Under the pieces are notes generated by a model. It was given only the letters and a program-made list of their open reading frames with translations, was not told the origin of the DNA and did not search any database. A stretch of DNA of 64,000 nucleotides from Micrasema longulum (Eukaryota > Arthropoda > Insecta > Trichoptera > Brachycentridae): positions 1 to 64,000 of the forward strand of contig JAGVSM010000513.1 in NCBI GenBank assembly GCA_022494885.1, read 5' to 3'. Made by a program: the position numbers and the translations under genes. Of the stretch, positions 1 to 11,744 are shown piece after piece. Within the stretch, counting starts at the first letter, position 1, and the number at the start of each line of letters is the position of its first letter.

Positions 1-1368
1 GTAGATCAGTCATTCTAAGTTTAATCCGTTTTGATTTCATTTTTAAAAGTCAGAATTGGCCTGTTTTTTGTTTTTGATTTCAATGTATTACGAATAAAAG
101 AAGAAATAAATCAAATGTGAGCCATTAATTAATGATTATTAAGTATTTATTCATTTTTATTTTTATGGCAGTCTTTTGGATTTACTTCTCTGGAAATGTT
201 AGCAAAGTCACCTTTGATTTCGCAATGCAGCCGTAATATAAAAGTTTAGTGGCAACTTTCGTAAATAATAATATTATATCTTGAAATTTTCCTTCTGCGC
301 GTCGGTTAATAATCGCTTAAGTTTTTCCGGTCAAACTGTTTCTTAGTCGGGAAACTCGAGACGAGTTTTCTTTTATGAATATTTACGAAATCATTAATTA
401 TTTTTAACTTTTCTCCTTCGCGCGAAGCCTACCTTTTTGTTTTTGTTTTTATTTCCAGCAACTCCTTATCAGCGGCTGTGCAGACCTGCATACATGAATA
501 TAGCCTGATTGTTTCCGGTTCCTGTTATTCTCAAATTAACTCCTTTCTTGCACATTTCTCCTCTAACTAGATTAACTTTCTACTTTATTTCGTCGTTAAG
601 AAGGCTTTGTGAGCTCTTGTTAACCCATTAAAATATCTTATTTCCTTAAAACAGATATTTTGTGCGTTTTACTTTTTTTTACAAATTTTAACATGTTTTG
701 ACTAGGGATCAATGAAAACGTGCCGATAATATGTTTCCAAGACTTAATACCAAGCCTTGTATTATATCTTATGCTTTAAAACACATTTTAAATGGTAAAC
801 ATATTTGTAGTATAATATAACGGTTTATAAGAAAAAGGTATTTGTATGCACATTTTTCCATATGAATCTCATTGTACTTTATGTATTAAACAATTTTTTT
901 TAAATATTCTTATGGTTAGTGACTTTAAAGTAACTCTAATGAAATTAGATAGCTACTTATAAAAACATGCACTTCGATATATATTTTTTTTTTAAATGCT
1001 TTAGTAAATTATTTGATATTGCTCAATATTTTTTGTATTTTTTAAATTTAATCTGTTCTGTTAAGTGGATACATTAAACGATCGTAGTAAAAGCACCCAT
1101 ATTGAAAACACAATTAGGGATCTTATATTTTCCAACTTGTAATCAATACGTTTTATTAACTACATGTTTATTTCTAAATCTTATTGTCTTGGTTATATAA
1201 CGTTGCTCTGAAGTAAATACTGTTTATTTATATTTATGTATCTTGAAAGGCATAATTGCGGCGTTAATTATTATACTTAAAATAAATGAAATAATCTCTC
1301 TTTTACATAGCTATCTAACGTATGTATGAGTAAATTTAAGTTATAATTAACAACAATTTATAAGAAGA
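1..1368. other. AT-rich non-coding DNA
   Basis: No convincing coding frame, repeat pair or RNA gene was recognised here. The sequence is AT-rich with short T and A runs, as in the rest of the non-genic window. Confidence 0.6.
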
Positions 1369-1824
1369 TTAGGTTTTTTTATCACAAAACATAGCTATGA
1401 TTGTGATAAAAAGTTTATTATCTTGTTTTTTCCAAGTGAACCTTTGACGCCCAAATTGAGCAATCAAAGAGTTGAGAGAGAAAAAGTTATCAAAGTAAAG
1501 TGTCCGTTGGTCGCTACGGTCTCCGTCAACTGCCAGATGCGTAGCAAGGCGCGGACGGAACGCCTCCATTGTCGTTAGTTCGAATGGCCCCAACACGTAG
1601 CCACGAAGACTCATAGAACGGCATAGCAGTATAGAGTATAGAGGCGAGGCATAGAGGCATAGACCCGCTCTACGACCGTTCTGAGGCGAGCTGACGTTAA
1701 TATAAAAACTTTTCCTGTTGTAATTTTGGCCGACTATCGAGGTGAAGATTTCGCCGCCCTGAAAAACAAGCCGGAGATAGCTACGTACGTACTGAGTATA
1801 TTGGGTATTCGATTTACTGTACAA
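1369..1824 (-). pseudogene. piggyBac-like transposase fragment
   Basis: A 151-codon frame on the minus strand contains LYFDNFFSLNSL near its C-terminal third, preceded by GPFELTT. This resembles the piggyBac family core, where the Asp of a [Y/C]DN[F/W]FTS motif is one of the catalytic acidic residues and follows a segment ending in a Leu/Pro-rich strand. Only this middle part is recognisable; the frame lacks the N-terminal domain, the other catalytic Asp residues and the cysteine-rich C-terminal end. The piece is far shorter than an intact transposase (about 550-600 residues), so it is a remnant. The assignment rests on one motif and could be chance. Confidence 0.4.
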
Positions 1825-2783
1825 ACTTGCCGACTCCAGTAGTATAATCGTGTGATTGGGGTTTTTAATTAAAACTTTGTAGAGTTAATGTTTGGACGGG
1901 AATATGAAAGTTCATTTATCCCGCAGATCTTAATAAACCGATTAGACCGAGGTGATATATTCAGGTATTTATTTGTTGGAGACTCGTCGTGCTCGCGAAC
2001 TCAAAATGCTATCGCAGTTTAATTTTGAATGTCTCGAGATAAAAAGTTTAAGTAGTAGAATTACTATGGATACTTTTAAATTAAATAATGATTCAAAACG
2101 TTAACGAAAGTATTACAATATCATCTTTATTGGCCATAAATACGTACATATTAGATAATACTACTGAATGATGTAGTTATTTCTATTTAAAATCTCCGCC
2201 AGACGATTGTAAAAACTTATCCAAAACGATTCTAGTGCGTCATTAATAAAACATTATACGAACAGTTATATTCTTATTCAACAAAATTGTCATTTCCGTC
2301 GTTTTATTACGCTTATTTGCAACCTAAAAAGCATGGGACACTGCATCGACACCTACACCAATTGCAGCGTATATTAATCATTACATAATAGCAAAATTAT
2401 TAATAATATTCAGTGAGCCATGTTAAATGTAAGCAATATTTTTACAACAGTCACTGTATCCCCCCTTTTCTGCGTGGTCTTTCAAAAAAGCTTTTTATAT
2501 ATATATATTCACGATACAAATTAAGTTGACTGATTTCTTTTTGTTGACTTGAGATTTTAATATTTACCCTGTGAGCACAAATTTTATGGTCATTTTTGTA
2601 ATTTTTGTGTTTCTTGATTTATGTATAGTCATGGACGTATCACGAAAATACTAAAAAATAGAAAAAGATCACGAAATATATAAAAAGCATGAAACTACTA
2701 GCTAGTAATTAAACCATGAACGTCAGTATTCAATGTGGTATTTTATACAACTATGTATAAAAAAAAAATGACACAAAAATGTT
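1825..2783. other. AT-rich non-coding DNA
   Basis: No gene or repeat recognised. A short TA run lies near 2498-2509. Confidence 0.5.
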
Positions 2784-3061
2784 TGCACAATAAGTTTTTC
2801 TGGGTTATTATGCCGTGTGTCGTTCGTACTTTCTACCGACGTTTCGGATCGCGTTACAGCGTCCATCATCAGGGTTGATGTTATTTGTGTATGAATATGT
2901 GTTACGTTAGGTACTTAGAATTTTTACCGTGTCGTAGTCGTTTTTGTGTGGTGTTATGTATTTGGGACTTGTACCGTGTCGTAGTCGTTTAGATTAATGT
3001 GTACCATTATGTACTTAGGATCTATACTTAGGCATAATAACCCAGAAAAACATATTGTGCA
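2784..3061. mobile_element. 278-bp element with 31-bp terminal inverted repeats (MITE-like)
   Basis: The ends 2784-2814 and 3031-3061 are inverted copies of each other over 31 bp with one mismatch (TGCACAATA.. / ..TATTGTGCA; inner part CTGGGTTATTATGCC / GGCATAATAACCCAG). Inside are two direct copies of ACCGTGTCGTAGTCGTTT (about 2929-2946 and 2973-2990) and, on the minus strand at 2841-2872, CTGATGA and GAAAC separated by a self-complementary arm, the layout of a hammerhead ribozyme core. No coding capacity. The size and inverted ends fit a non-autonomous DNA transposon, or a foldback structure built from a Penelope-type ribozyme-bearing unit. A clear target-site duplication was not seen. Confidence 0.6.
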
Positions 3062-4679
3062 TCTTAACGGCCGTGAAAATCTAAGAAGTTTAATCACAAA
3101 AATGTTTGTTTGAATAAATTTGTTTTTATTGTGTTCGAAATAATAAATATTTTTTTTTTTTTTCAAATATCTTTAAATTTCCTTCATGACTATCAGTTAC
3201 ATAATGCACTCCATAGATCTATTTATTGGCCATGTTTTTTAACAACTCCAGCATTATTTTCGAAATAGTACGTGTTATAGGCTTCTAATGCTTTAACGGT
3301 TGATGGTTTCATTAAGACTCCTGTACGTTTCGCGGCTGGATATTGATTTTCAAAGTAAATTCAAAATTACAAATAAACTGAATATTGTTTTTTTTAGAGT
3401 GAAACCCCTTCTTTTATTCATTTATTTGAGTTTTATTTCAGAATACAAACCTAAAAATATAGCTGTCATCTTTAGTTAGACGAAATATAAATGACAGTAT
3501 TACCAATAAAAGGTTCTATTAGAACAAAAAAAACATGCTTTAGTCTTACAAGCACACCATTATATTTTTTAAACGAAAATTGTCGGTAACAGCATTTAAA
3601 AAAAATTAAATACGTTTTACGTATTTTTATATTGTTTCCACGTGCATAAATATTTTTGATTAAAATTTATAATGGAAAGGGGAACGTGATGTTAACAAAT
3701 GAAAACACGAACCGAAATTAACCAGTGTAACTTGTTCTGTTTAACAATTACTATTATTTCATATTTTCGCCAGCCCCATTCTTATTTTAGTTTAATTTTG
3801 TTTATTTATTTATTCGGTTGTAACTTCAGCTTAATTCCGGATGAGTTCCATCCCAACTTGTATTTTTAATATTTCGCTACCCACCTTGTTAGGGCTGGTA
3901 ATATAACTCCTGTTTATATCTCACACCCCCTTTACGAAGATCCAAACATACATCCCTTTTGTAATTCCTTTCTACGATTCAACTTTAATAAGTAATATTT
4001 ATGTATTTGCAATTTCGTATACATTTTTTCAAAATACGCTTATAATCCGAATAAAAATTAATGTGTTTTAAAAATCAATTACGTGAAAATATGTAAAGCT
4101 ATTTACGCTTAAGTAATTACAATTTTGAAAACATTTATTTTATTTTATTTTACATTAAATAAAGATAAAGAGGTATAAATAAAAATTTAAAAACTTTAGA
4201 TCTTAAAGAATGGTTATTTAAGAGTACTTTCTTATATGTAACTCAGGTTATAATGATTAATTTGTTTCTTTTTATATTCGTTAATTCTTATTTTCATCGA
4301 TTAATATTCTTACTCACATTGTATTTTATTTAAATATTTGAAATTTCGGGTACAAAGAATAAGTACTTTTGCGGACTTATTGCTAAAAGCAATATCTTCC
4401 AGCCAACTAAAAAACAGACAGGTCAAAAGAAGAGATTGGTCAAAATTTTGTCCTAAAAAACCATAAATATAAATCAAAAGATACATACATATTATGTGAT
4501 CGCACCGCACACTCAAGATTCTTCCGAGGCACCTATTCTCAAAACTGAGAATTTTGCTGTTTTGGGCCCTTGTGGATGCCACGATTCGCATCTGTAGAGG
4601 AAAAAAGGTGTTATGCAGGCGTTATTTGGTTTTCACTGAGTAAATATCCGATCTCCAGACATAGATATAAAAATAATTG
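3062..4679. other. AT-rich non-coding DNA
   Basis: No gene, RNA or repeat recognised. Short open frames near 4310-4600 show no family motif and have the composition of the surrounding DNA. Confidence 0.5.
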
Positions 4680-5036
4680 CGCTGATAATACGACACAAAT
4701 AAAATTTAGAATAGTCCAGAAGGACCGTAGAATCATATTTAAATACGTCGGACTGTGTCCAATAATTTTCCGACTATGCCTCACTTTTGCTGCGCGCATT
4801 CGTGATTCCGCCGCGTAATGTTACACGATGGGAAAAATGTAATTATAACACAAATGTAAGGTAAAAAAAGCAATCTGTAAATTTTTCTAAAATTTTATTG
4901 TGTACGCGGAAATATTGATTGACACAACAGAGTTGATAAGTAAAGGGTCATTTAATAAGAGTAATTGAATTATTTAAACTTAAAATATAAAACAAATTTT
5001 ATTTAAAACGGATATTTTTATATCATGTTAAATAAT
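4680..5036 (+). repeat. Dispersed repeat, copy A (about 350 bp)
   Basis: This stretch matches 63637-64000 in the same orientation over about 350 bp with scattered substitutions and small indels. Shared blocks include GCGCGCATTCGTGA, CGCCGCGTAATGTT, ATTGATTGACACAACAGAGT, TAAGTAAAGGGT and AACTTAAAATATAAAACAAA. No coding frame is conserved between the copies, and neither end shows an obvious inverted repeat. It could be the untranslated part of a retroelement or a non-autonomous element; the class is unknown. Confidence 0.7.
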
Positions 5037-6690
5037 ATTTTATGTTTTAAAAATAATGTCGGTCAAATGTCCACCACAGAGTTTTCTAATCCGAAATTCA
5101 ATTTTCATTAGTTTTCTCATTAGATGAGCAAAGTAGAGTAAAAAAAATTACTACCCTAGCAACACAAACGAAATTTCTTTTTGTTTCTTTGACAATCTGA
5201 CAGATGTAAAAATAATTAATTTTTTAAGTAATGTATTTGCTACTTAAACAATTGCTAATTACACATGAAATGTGATACCATTCTATTTCTTTAAGATCCT
5301 AGCAGTATTTCTACACTTTAAAAGGACACAACACGGCTTGGTTGAATTCAAATCAGGAGTTGCGTACTGAACGACGTCTACAAAGAAACTAATGGGTCAA
5401 AACGTGAACCTACTCATTTATGAGTAGTTTAGTCGCCTTCTGTTTGATGTGCGTATGCGGTTTCTGGACTATTCTTAATTCTAAGACGACACATTATTTT
5501 ATTTCTTTTCATTTTTGGCTAAGTTTAATAGTCTATTAACACATAAAAAGAAACAACTGAACTTCCACATTGTTGTGAAGAGATTAATCTTATTAAAAAT
5601 CTTTCACATACTACTGGCAGTGCACCGAATGAAATTTGGGGCCGCCTTAAAGTTGGCAATAAATATTTATTTTAGTTATTGTTTTTAATGCTTAGTGTTA
5701 AGTACTAAATTTATATTTTTATACTTGCATCTCATATACGGCTGTAAATATCCCAATCCTACCTACATCCTTAATAATTATAATTGTTGTTGTCCTGCCG
5801 TCCTGTGAGCAGGTCACATTGTATCAAGTGTCACGCTGATGTGATGGTATGCATAGTTTCTGACAAAGTGAAAATATTGTTTTATAAAACAGCCTCAATA
5901 CATTTTTTCAACATCTACACGATACCGTTATCTGTGCAATTGTGAATTGTGAAGTGTTTCATAAAATAAACATAAAGGATAGCAATTAAAAGTGAGTACT
6001 AATTTCTATAAAGTTCACTTAATTCTACGTATATTTTATAGTTCAAAACCTAATGATTACAGCTGAACAACACTTATTATTTGAAAACGTTATAAATATA
6101 CTAGTTAAACAATGTTTAAAAATGAAAAAAAAAACATTTTCCTTTTGTTTCATAGGTTTTTTTTTTCGGTAAGATTTTTTAACCCAAAAAAACTATGAAT
6201 ATTTAATGCAATATTATTCACATAAAAAAAATAGTCAAGGAAACGTTTACAACGTGGATTTTGTGGTCATCGGATAAGCAATAATACATATTTAAGAGAT
6301 TTTTCCATGACCGGCTAATTCCAACATTTTTATGACCTGAATGTGTTTATACACAAGTAAAACTAAAGTTTTGCATTTTAAACTGTATTTGGCTGTTTTC
6401 GCATCATAGAAAAAATCCATCCAATCTGATAAAAAACCATAGGGTAGATGGACTTTTTTCGTAAAACAATTACAGCTACCAAAAACCCCAAAAACATATT
6501 TTTTAATTGCAACGCTTTTAGATTTGCTGTTCGACTTTTCGTTTTTTAGTTTATCGGGCAATTTAATAAATTGGGAATGGCCAATAATTTTTAGCGACTT
6601 ATTGCCGAACTTCATTGAGCGAAAATAAAAAAAAAACTGAGACAAATTTAAAATAAGCATTTATATTAAACATTTGAATATAACAAGCCT
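5037..6690. other. AT-rich non-coding DNA
   Basis: A 122-codon minus frame at 6292-6660 was inspected; it lies directly downstream of the mariner remnant but shows no mariner motif and is Lys/Phe-rich like random AT-rich DNA. Nothing else was recognised. Confidence 0.45.
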
Positions 6691-6699
6691 AAATTTGTA

Positions 6700-7110
6700 A
6701 GATCCATATTTTTTATTGTGGTCTTGAAGAAGTTCTGTTATTCGTTCGAGGTTTCTCGGCTTCAATTCGTAAGGCACATAATTTCCTCGCTTTTGAATCA
6801 TTCTTAATGCTTTTAAACGTTTGACAACTGTTGCGTGATCGATTTCAAATTATTTCGCAAGTTCATTTTGCACCTGACATGGGTATTCATACAATAAAGA
6901 TCCAATTCTTCGTCTTCAAACTTTTTCAATGCGCCAGAGCGTTATTTACCTGCAATATCAAAATCATTACTGTTAAAGCATTGGAATCAATTTTCGCGTA
7001 TTATTTCCGACAAAATATAATCACCGTAATTTGCTACAAGAAAACTTCCCACAAATAGTATTTTTTTGGCACGAAATTCGACACGTTTAACGCTTTGAAA
7101 AAATATGTTG
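6700..7110 (-). pseudogene. mariner-type transposase remnant (N-terminal DNA-binding half)
   Basis: Read on the minus strand in shifting frames, the segment gives the mariner N-terminal order: a VEFRAKK-like start, ANYGDYILSE, FDIAGK, RSGALKKFEDEELDL, then IDHATVVKRLKAL, RGNYVPYELKPRNLER. The last part matches the second helix-turn-helix and the [W]VPHEL linker typical of mariner transposases. Several frameshifts and stops interrupt it, and the catalytic DDE/D domain expected further along (below 6700) was not recognised. It is a decayed copy with no function. Assignment to the mariner family is good; the subfamily is not determined. Confidence 0.6.
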
Positions 7111-8452
7111 TCAATACTTTCGCTGAATAACATATACTGTCATTTCCAGGCTAATAGTGGAGCTTCACGATACAATTGGTGGTTATAATGCCCGATTTAA
7201 AAAGGTTCAAGATAACACCATCTGTAGGGAAACAACGTGAACTTTTCGAAGTCCCGATTATGTTTTGATAAAAAACATGTTTCATTAAACGGCTGCAAGA
7301 TTTTCACTGTACAACTGTATAACTCTGGCTGAAGTTGCCGGGAAACAAATTAAAATAAATATAAAACAGGAGTGGGGGTAATTAGCCGGAACTGTTTTCT
7401 CACCAATATCTCAGAAAAAAAGGGCAAAAAAAATATTTTTAAATAATGTTTATTGCAAGCTTTGGAGGTTCCTTATCGCTCCGTGCAGCGCTGCTTCCAT
7501 GAGAAATCACCCCTGTGAGTGAAGCGGCCGTAACGGAGCGGTTCTACCACGCCGCAATTAGTAATAAAGGTAGTAAATGAGAATTAACGGCAACTCGGTC
7601 CATAATATTCGTACCCCATACCGGCAGGCTTACCCCGTTTTAACTTTCGTTTTACTTACCCCGCGGTAGAAGTCGAAGATTCAACAGCTTTACATCTTGG
7701 TTTACGGTGATTTCGAGTCCATTCATACTAATTTCTTCCTCTACGTATAAAATATCAATTTGTTGATACATATATTTTTTTTTTTAAATCTCCAATCACA
7801 GGCTTGCTTAGGTTACCAAATTTAAAAATGTCGAACACAAATCTATTTTAGTAACTTTCAACGAGTCATAATTAAATAATATTTCATACATATTAAAGGA
7901 TGATACATGTGGAATTGGGTAATGAGTTTGGAATCGAAAAAGAGGAACCAAAGAAAGAAAAGGAAAAAAAGATTTATTTAAAAAACAATTCAATTCAGGG
8001 AGGTCGGGATTCTAAGGATATATAGTAAGGTTCATGCGTTTTTAAAGGAGGCTAGAGAAGGTGCATTTATTATATGAAATGGTATCTCATTCTAAAGTTT
8101 ACCATCTTGAACAGAAAAAGAGTAGCTAAAATATGAAGGGAAAGTCCATGATCAGAAAGGTAAATGATATTCTCAGCAAGATGTTTTGCGAGGGTTGTGA
8201 AGAATATTATAAAGAAGTAAGCGAGATTGAAAGTTTGTGCGCTGATAATCATCGTTTAAAAAAGTTGTCTTGCAGTTAAAGCATTTTTTTTTCACACGCG
8301 ATGGCATATTTTTGCATAGCATCACGTCTGATAACTATAAAAGTCTTAGATAATGAAGGCGCAGAATTACCTACGAATGGAAATGTCATTTTTTGCTCTT
8401 GTAACGTGTCTATTTAATGGAACTTCAATAAAAAAATAAAAATAAGTAAATC
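7111..8452. other. Non-coding DNA
   Basis: A moderately GC-richer patch lies at about 7460-7560 without any recognised feature. Two short minus frames (7808-7993, 8070-8252) show no family motif. Confidence 0.45.
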
Positions 8453-8575
8453 GGGTTGTGGTCCTGTGGCTAGTGTCTCGGAATCACGGATCCGCGGTTC
8501 GAATCCCACTCGACCCCAACTTGATTCCTATTTTCTAATACTGAATTATTTACAACTTGAAAATGGCCTTTAATA
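8453..8575 (+). mobile_element. tRNA-derived SINE, copy 1
   Basis: The first 64 nt look like a degenerate tRNA: GGGTTG at the start pairs with CGACCC at 8513-8518, and the B-box GGTTCGAATCC sits at 8496-8506. It is too short and poorly paired in the D and anticodon arms for a working tRNA. The copy at 60731 shares both the tRNA-like head and the following tail (CCCCAACTTGATT, TTTTCTA, TGAATTAT), which a tRNA gene would not have. This is the structure of a SINE transcribed by RNA polymerase III and mobilised by a LINE in trans. Confidence 0.7.
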
Positions 8576-9364
8576 TTTGGGTAAATCATTAGAAATCAAA
8601 AATTTTTTTTTTATAAATATTTTAAAATCTGAAAATATTAAACATTTATTCTGAACAAAAATGATAAATTTATTGGAACTGGATACCAAATTTTAACTAA
8701 ATATATATTGTATTTCTTAGTATAAACTTTTTATGTGAATTTTTGTCCCTATAAAATAAATCTCATTAACTTTGTAGGTACATGAATTAAATCTAACGAT
8801 ATATTCGCAAAACGTTTGATGCCCTTTATCACCGGTCGGGGGCATAAAATGGCGTCGATTGCATGCAATTACTGGTACAATTACCAATGATAAAGTTATG
8901 ATAATATCAGATCATAAAATAGGCACTGTTGGGCTGCGAATCCCAGATCGTATACATTCGGCCTGTTAAATCCTGGCCTGGCCAACATAACACTCCCCAT
9001 TCTCCTCTTTGTAATGCAATCTGGACCACATAAGCAGCGCATCGGGGATCCTGATTCGTTGGTTTGATTCTGTAAATTATTTACCACTCTAATTTTAACA
9101 TGGGTTTAAACAAAACAAGTTAAGTGTGTTGCTTGTGCTATGAACGAACTCATACCAAGAATTACTTAAATTTCGGTTAATTAGTTAACTTTAATCCAAT
9201 TTTAGAAAGATTAAAAAATTTTAGGATATCAAATAATTAAAAACATATTCTGAACTTGTCGAAGCAGTTAGTGGAGAATATGATATACGAGCATAATGAC
9301 TGCCCAAAATATTTTTTTTTGCCCAAACCGAAACAGAATTTCGGCCAAACCGAAACTTATTTAA
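8576..9364. other. AT-rich non-coding DNA
   Basis: No gene or repeat recognised; a short minus frame at 8896-9087 has no recognisable motif. Confidence 0.45.
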
Positions 9365-9823
9365 CTTAACATATTGCAACAGGGATGAAGAACATTTAAG
9401 AGAAGGTTATATATAAATCTAGGCATCTACAGGGCTTATTACCTGTCAATGGCTGGTTTAAGTGGCCACTTTACACACTGTATAACATTCACCATTCTGC
9501 CCATATTTGAACATCTGTATTCCTTCAGTTCTATCATCTGTTGATGTTTGTGAAATTAAAGAGCTGAAACCTTTATTTATGCGGGTGAGATTCGTGTATT
9601 TAAATTATTTCACCTACATACTAGGCAACGCCTGAAAATAGGATATTATATAGGATATTGAAAGAGTATAATTGTTCAAATGTGGGCAGAATGGTAAATG
9701 TTACACAGTGTATGAAGTGGCTACTTAAACCAGCCATCGACAGGTCATAAGCCCTGTAGATGCCTAGACTTCTATATTACCTTCTCTTAAATGTTCTTCA
9801 TCTCTGTTGTAATATGTTAATGT
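9365..9823. repeat. Foldback repeat with about 150-bp inverted arms
   Basis: Arm 9365-9515 is an inverted copy of 9673-9823 (for example GTTCAAATGTGGGCAGAATG against CATTCTGCCCATATTTGAAC; ACAGGTCATAAGCCCTGTAG against CTACAGGGCTTATTACCTGT). The spacer of about 157 bp carries GAGCTGAAACC and ACTAGGCAACGCCTGAAAA, which recur in other copies of the family in this window. After the right arm come CAGCTCCC and AGGGAGTTGAATCCAGTCCT. No coding frame. It is a foldback-type or composite non-autonomous element. Confidence 0.7.
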
Positions 9824-10079
9824 AAACAGCTCCCCAGGGAGTTGAATCCAGTCCTTGTCTGCAAAAATTTGGACAGACTCAAAATATTGTTTATTTAACT
9901 TAATTAAAAGTCGCTTCAAAACGCCCAAAATTAAGCATTTTTATGGTCAGACCTCGAGTTCATTAAAATAAATTTTAAATAAAATACTCAATAAAATAAA
10001 AGGCATATATTTAAATAATGAGTAGATTTGTTTTTTTTTTAAATGCTTTTTTGTTCGTTGTTATGTTAAACATATAAAA

Positions 10080-10205
10080 TATTACAACAGACGTGAAGAA
10101 CATTTTACAGAATAGAATATAGAAGTCTAGGCATCCACAGAGCTTATGACCTTTCGTTAACTAGTTTAAGTGGCCACTTTACACACTTCACCATTTTGCC
10201 TATAT
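10080..10205 (-). repeat. Foldback-family partial copy (arm only)
   Basis: The stretch matches the left arm of the 9365 element (ACAACAGACGTGAAGAACAT, TCTAGGCATCCACAG, TTTAAGTGGCCACTTTACAC). The spacer is absent. Confidence 0.6.
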
Positions 10206-10362
10206 TGTTTTGTATTTTTTATTTTTACAATGAACATAACAGGTAAAAAAGAGTGTATTGAAAAAAAAAAGGATAATTACATAGCAATGAAATACATATT
10301 AACAGTAAAAATAGCAAACAAAAAATCCCACAAAGGCATGGGGCCCTGTTCGTTATATATAG

Positions 10363-10412
10363 TTGGATAATTTATATAGCGCCATTTTTGTGAAAATCAC
10401 CTCAAGGGCGCT
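10363..10412 (-). repeat. LINE 3' terminal hairpin, copy 1 (CR1/L2-like family)
   Basis: This 50-bp block matches the 3' end of the CR1/L2-type LINE at 58690-60300: GGATAATTTATATAGCGCC followed by TCAAGGGCGCT. Read on the minus strand it forms an AGCGCC/GGCGCT stem. The coding part of the LINE is missing, so this is an extreme 5' truncation. Confidence 0.65.
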
Positions 10413-10435
10413 GTACAATTAATAAATATCCCAGT

Positions 10436-10822
10436 ACGTCTTGCAGCTACAGAGCGCACGGACGGTTGGGATTCTAGTTCCTCGTTTTCAATTGAGATCA
10501 ATAAAAAATTATAACAGATAGGAGCTAGATTACAGGACGTCTTGCAGCTACAGAGCGCACAGACAGTTAGAAATTTAGCCCCCATTTACACATTTTAAAA
10601 ATTGACAAATAAATTTAGTGTATTAATGATACTAAAAAAAATTAAAATAAAATAAATAATAAAAGGAGTAAGATTACAACACGTCTTGCAGCTACTAAGC
10701 GCATAGACGATTGGAATTCTAGACCCCATTTATAAAATTTAGGTATTTTTAGGTTGGTATATGAAAGCTAGATAACCAATCATCGTGCAGCTACAAAGCG
10801 CATGGACGAGTGGAATTCTAGC
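10436..10822. repeat. Four irregularly spaced copies of a 42-bp motif
   Basis: The motif (CGTCTTGCAGCTAC, then AGCGCA, then GACG, then TTGGAATTCTAG) occurs at 10436-10477, 10537-10578, 10681-10722 and 10781-10822. The starts are 101, 144 and 100 bp apart, and the DNA between them is AT-rich and not conserved. CGTC and GACG in each copy are complementary and could close a small hairpin. The block lies directly beside the LINE 3' hairpin at 10363-10412, so it may be part of that element's untranslated region or an independent array. Confidence 0.65.
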
Positions 10823-11744
10823 AAAGTTAGAATGATATCAATAAATTTATAAAAATAGAGCATAGTAGTAAGTTTGTCAAGTGTTCATGCCAAGAACTAA
10901 GCAATAAAAAATTAAATAAATAAAGCACTGTATCAACTCCATGGTTAACAAAGGGAGATAGATGTCCGAAGAGAATCTTTTGTAGACAGTAGGTAGATAT
11001 CGTCACCATGTGGTCCACTAGGCTGCTGGAGAATTTCTGGAAACGCACGTGTGTAGACTGGGGGATTATGCCTATTGTTCCAACGACTCGGCGTCCATTT
11101 TGGTCCGTATTATTTCATTTTATGAGACGCAACATTCCTGTTCAATTCACATTTTTAAATGAATATTTTTTTGTATAAGTTAGTTATAGAAGTTTGATTT
11201 ATCATTTTGTATGTTATTAGAAGGCAGATATTTGAAATTTTATGTATTTATCAATAAATGTCAGTTCACTTTTAATAGCACTGTTGTAATTTATTAATTA
11301 TGGGTGTAGTGTTCCAAATAGCAAAATTTAGGTACTTTCGCGTCAAAAGCTGATGGATTCTTAAACGGTTTTAATGATTCACATAAAATTTTATGATTTA
11401 AAAGTTACAGGCGCACTATATTTTGAAAGTTTCCATTGTTCACTATTTGTCACATATTTTGTTAAGAATAAAGTATAAAACAATGCTATTAAATAAATAG
11501 TCTTCTTTTTTCCACTGTTTGTCTAAAACATGACTACACTACTACACACTAACGACTTTTAAACATTAACTCATTGTTTTCTAACATATAACAACTTATT
11601 TTTAAATTTATTATAAGATTATAAGCTACGGTTGGAGAGGAACTATATTTCACGCCCAGCCCGTACGGTGGCTGAGCGCGAACTTCGTTGGTATACAAGA
11701 AATGTTTATGAATTTTTTGCGCCTATAATAAATAAACCGGTAAA
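10823..11744. other. Non-coding DNA between repeat blocks
   Basis: A 73-codon minus frame at 10827-11048 shows no family motif. No other feature recognised. Confidence 0.4.

Noticed and set aside
6292..6660. Catalytic half of the mariner remnant
   Set aside because: The frame lies in the right place and strand, but none of the catalytic motifs could be found.
8453..8518. Functional tRNA gene
   Set aside because: Only 64-66 nt, poor D and anticodon arms, and the 3' tail is shared with the copy at 60731.
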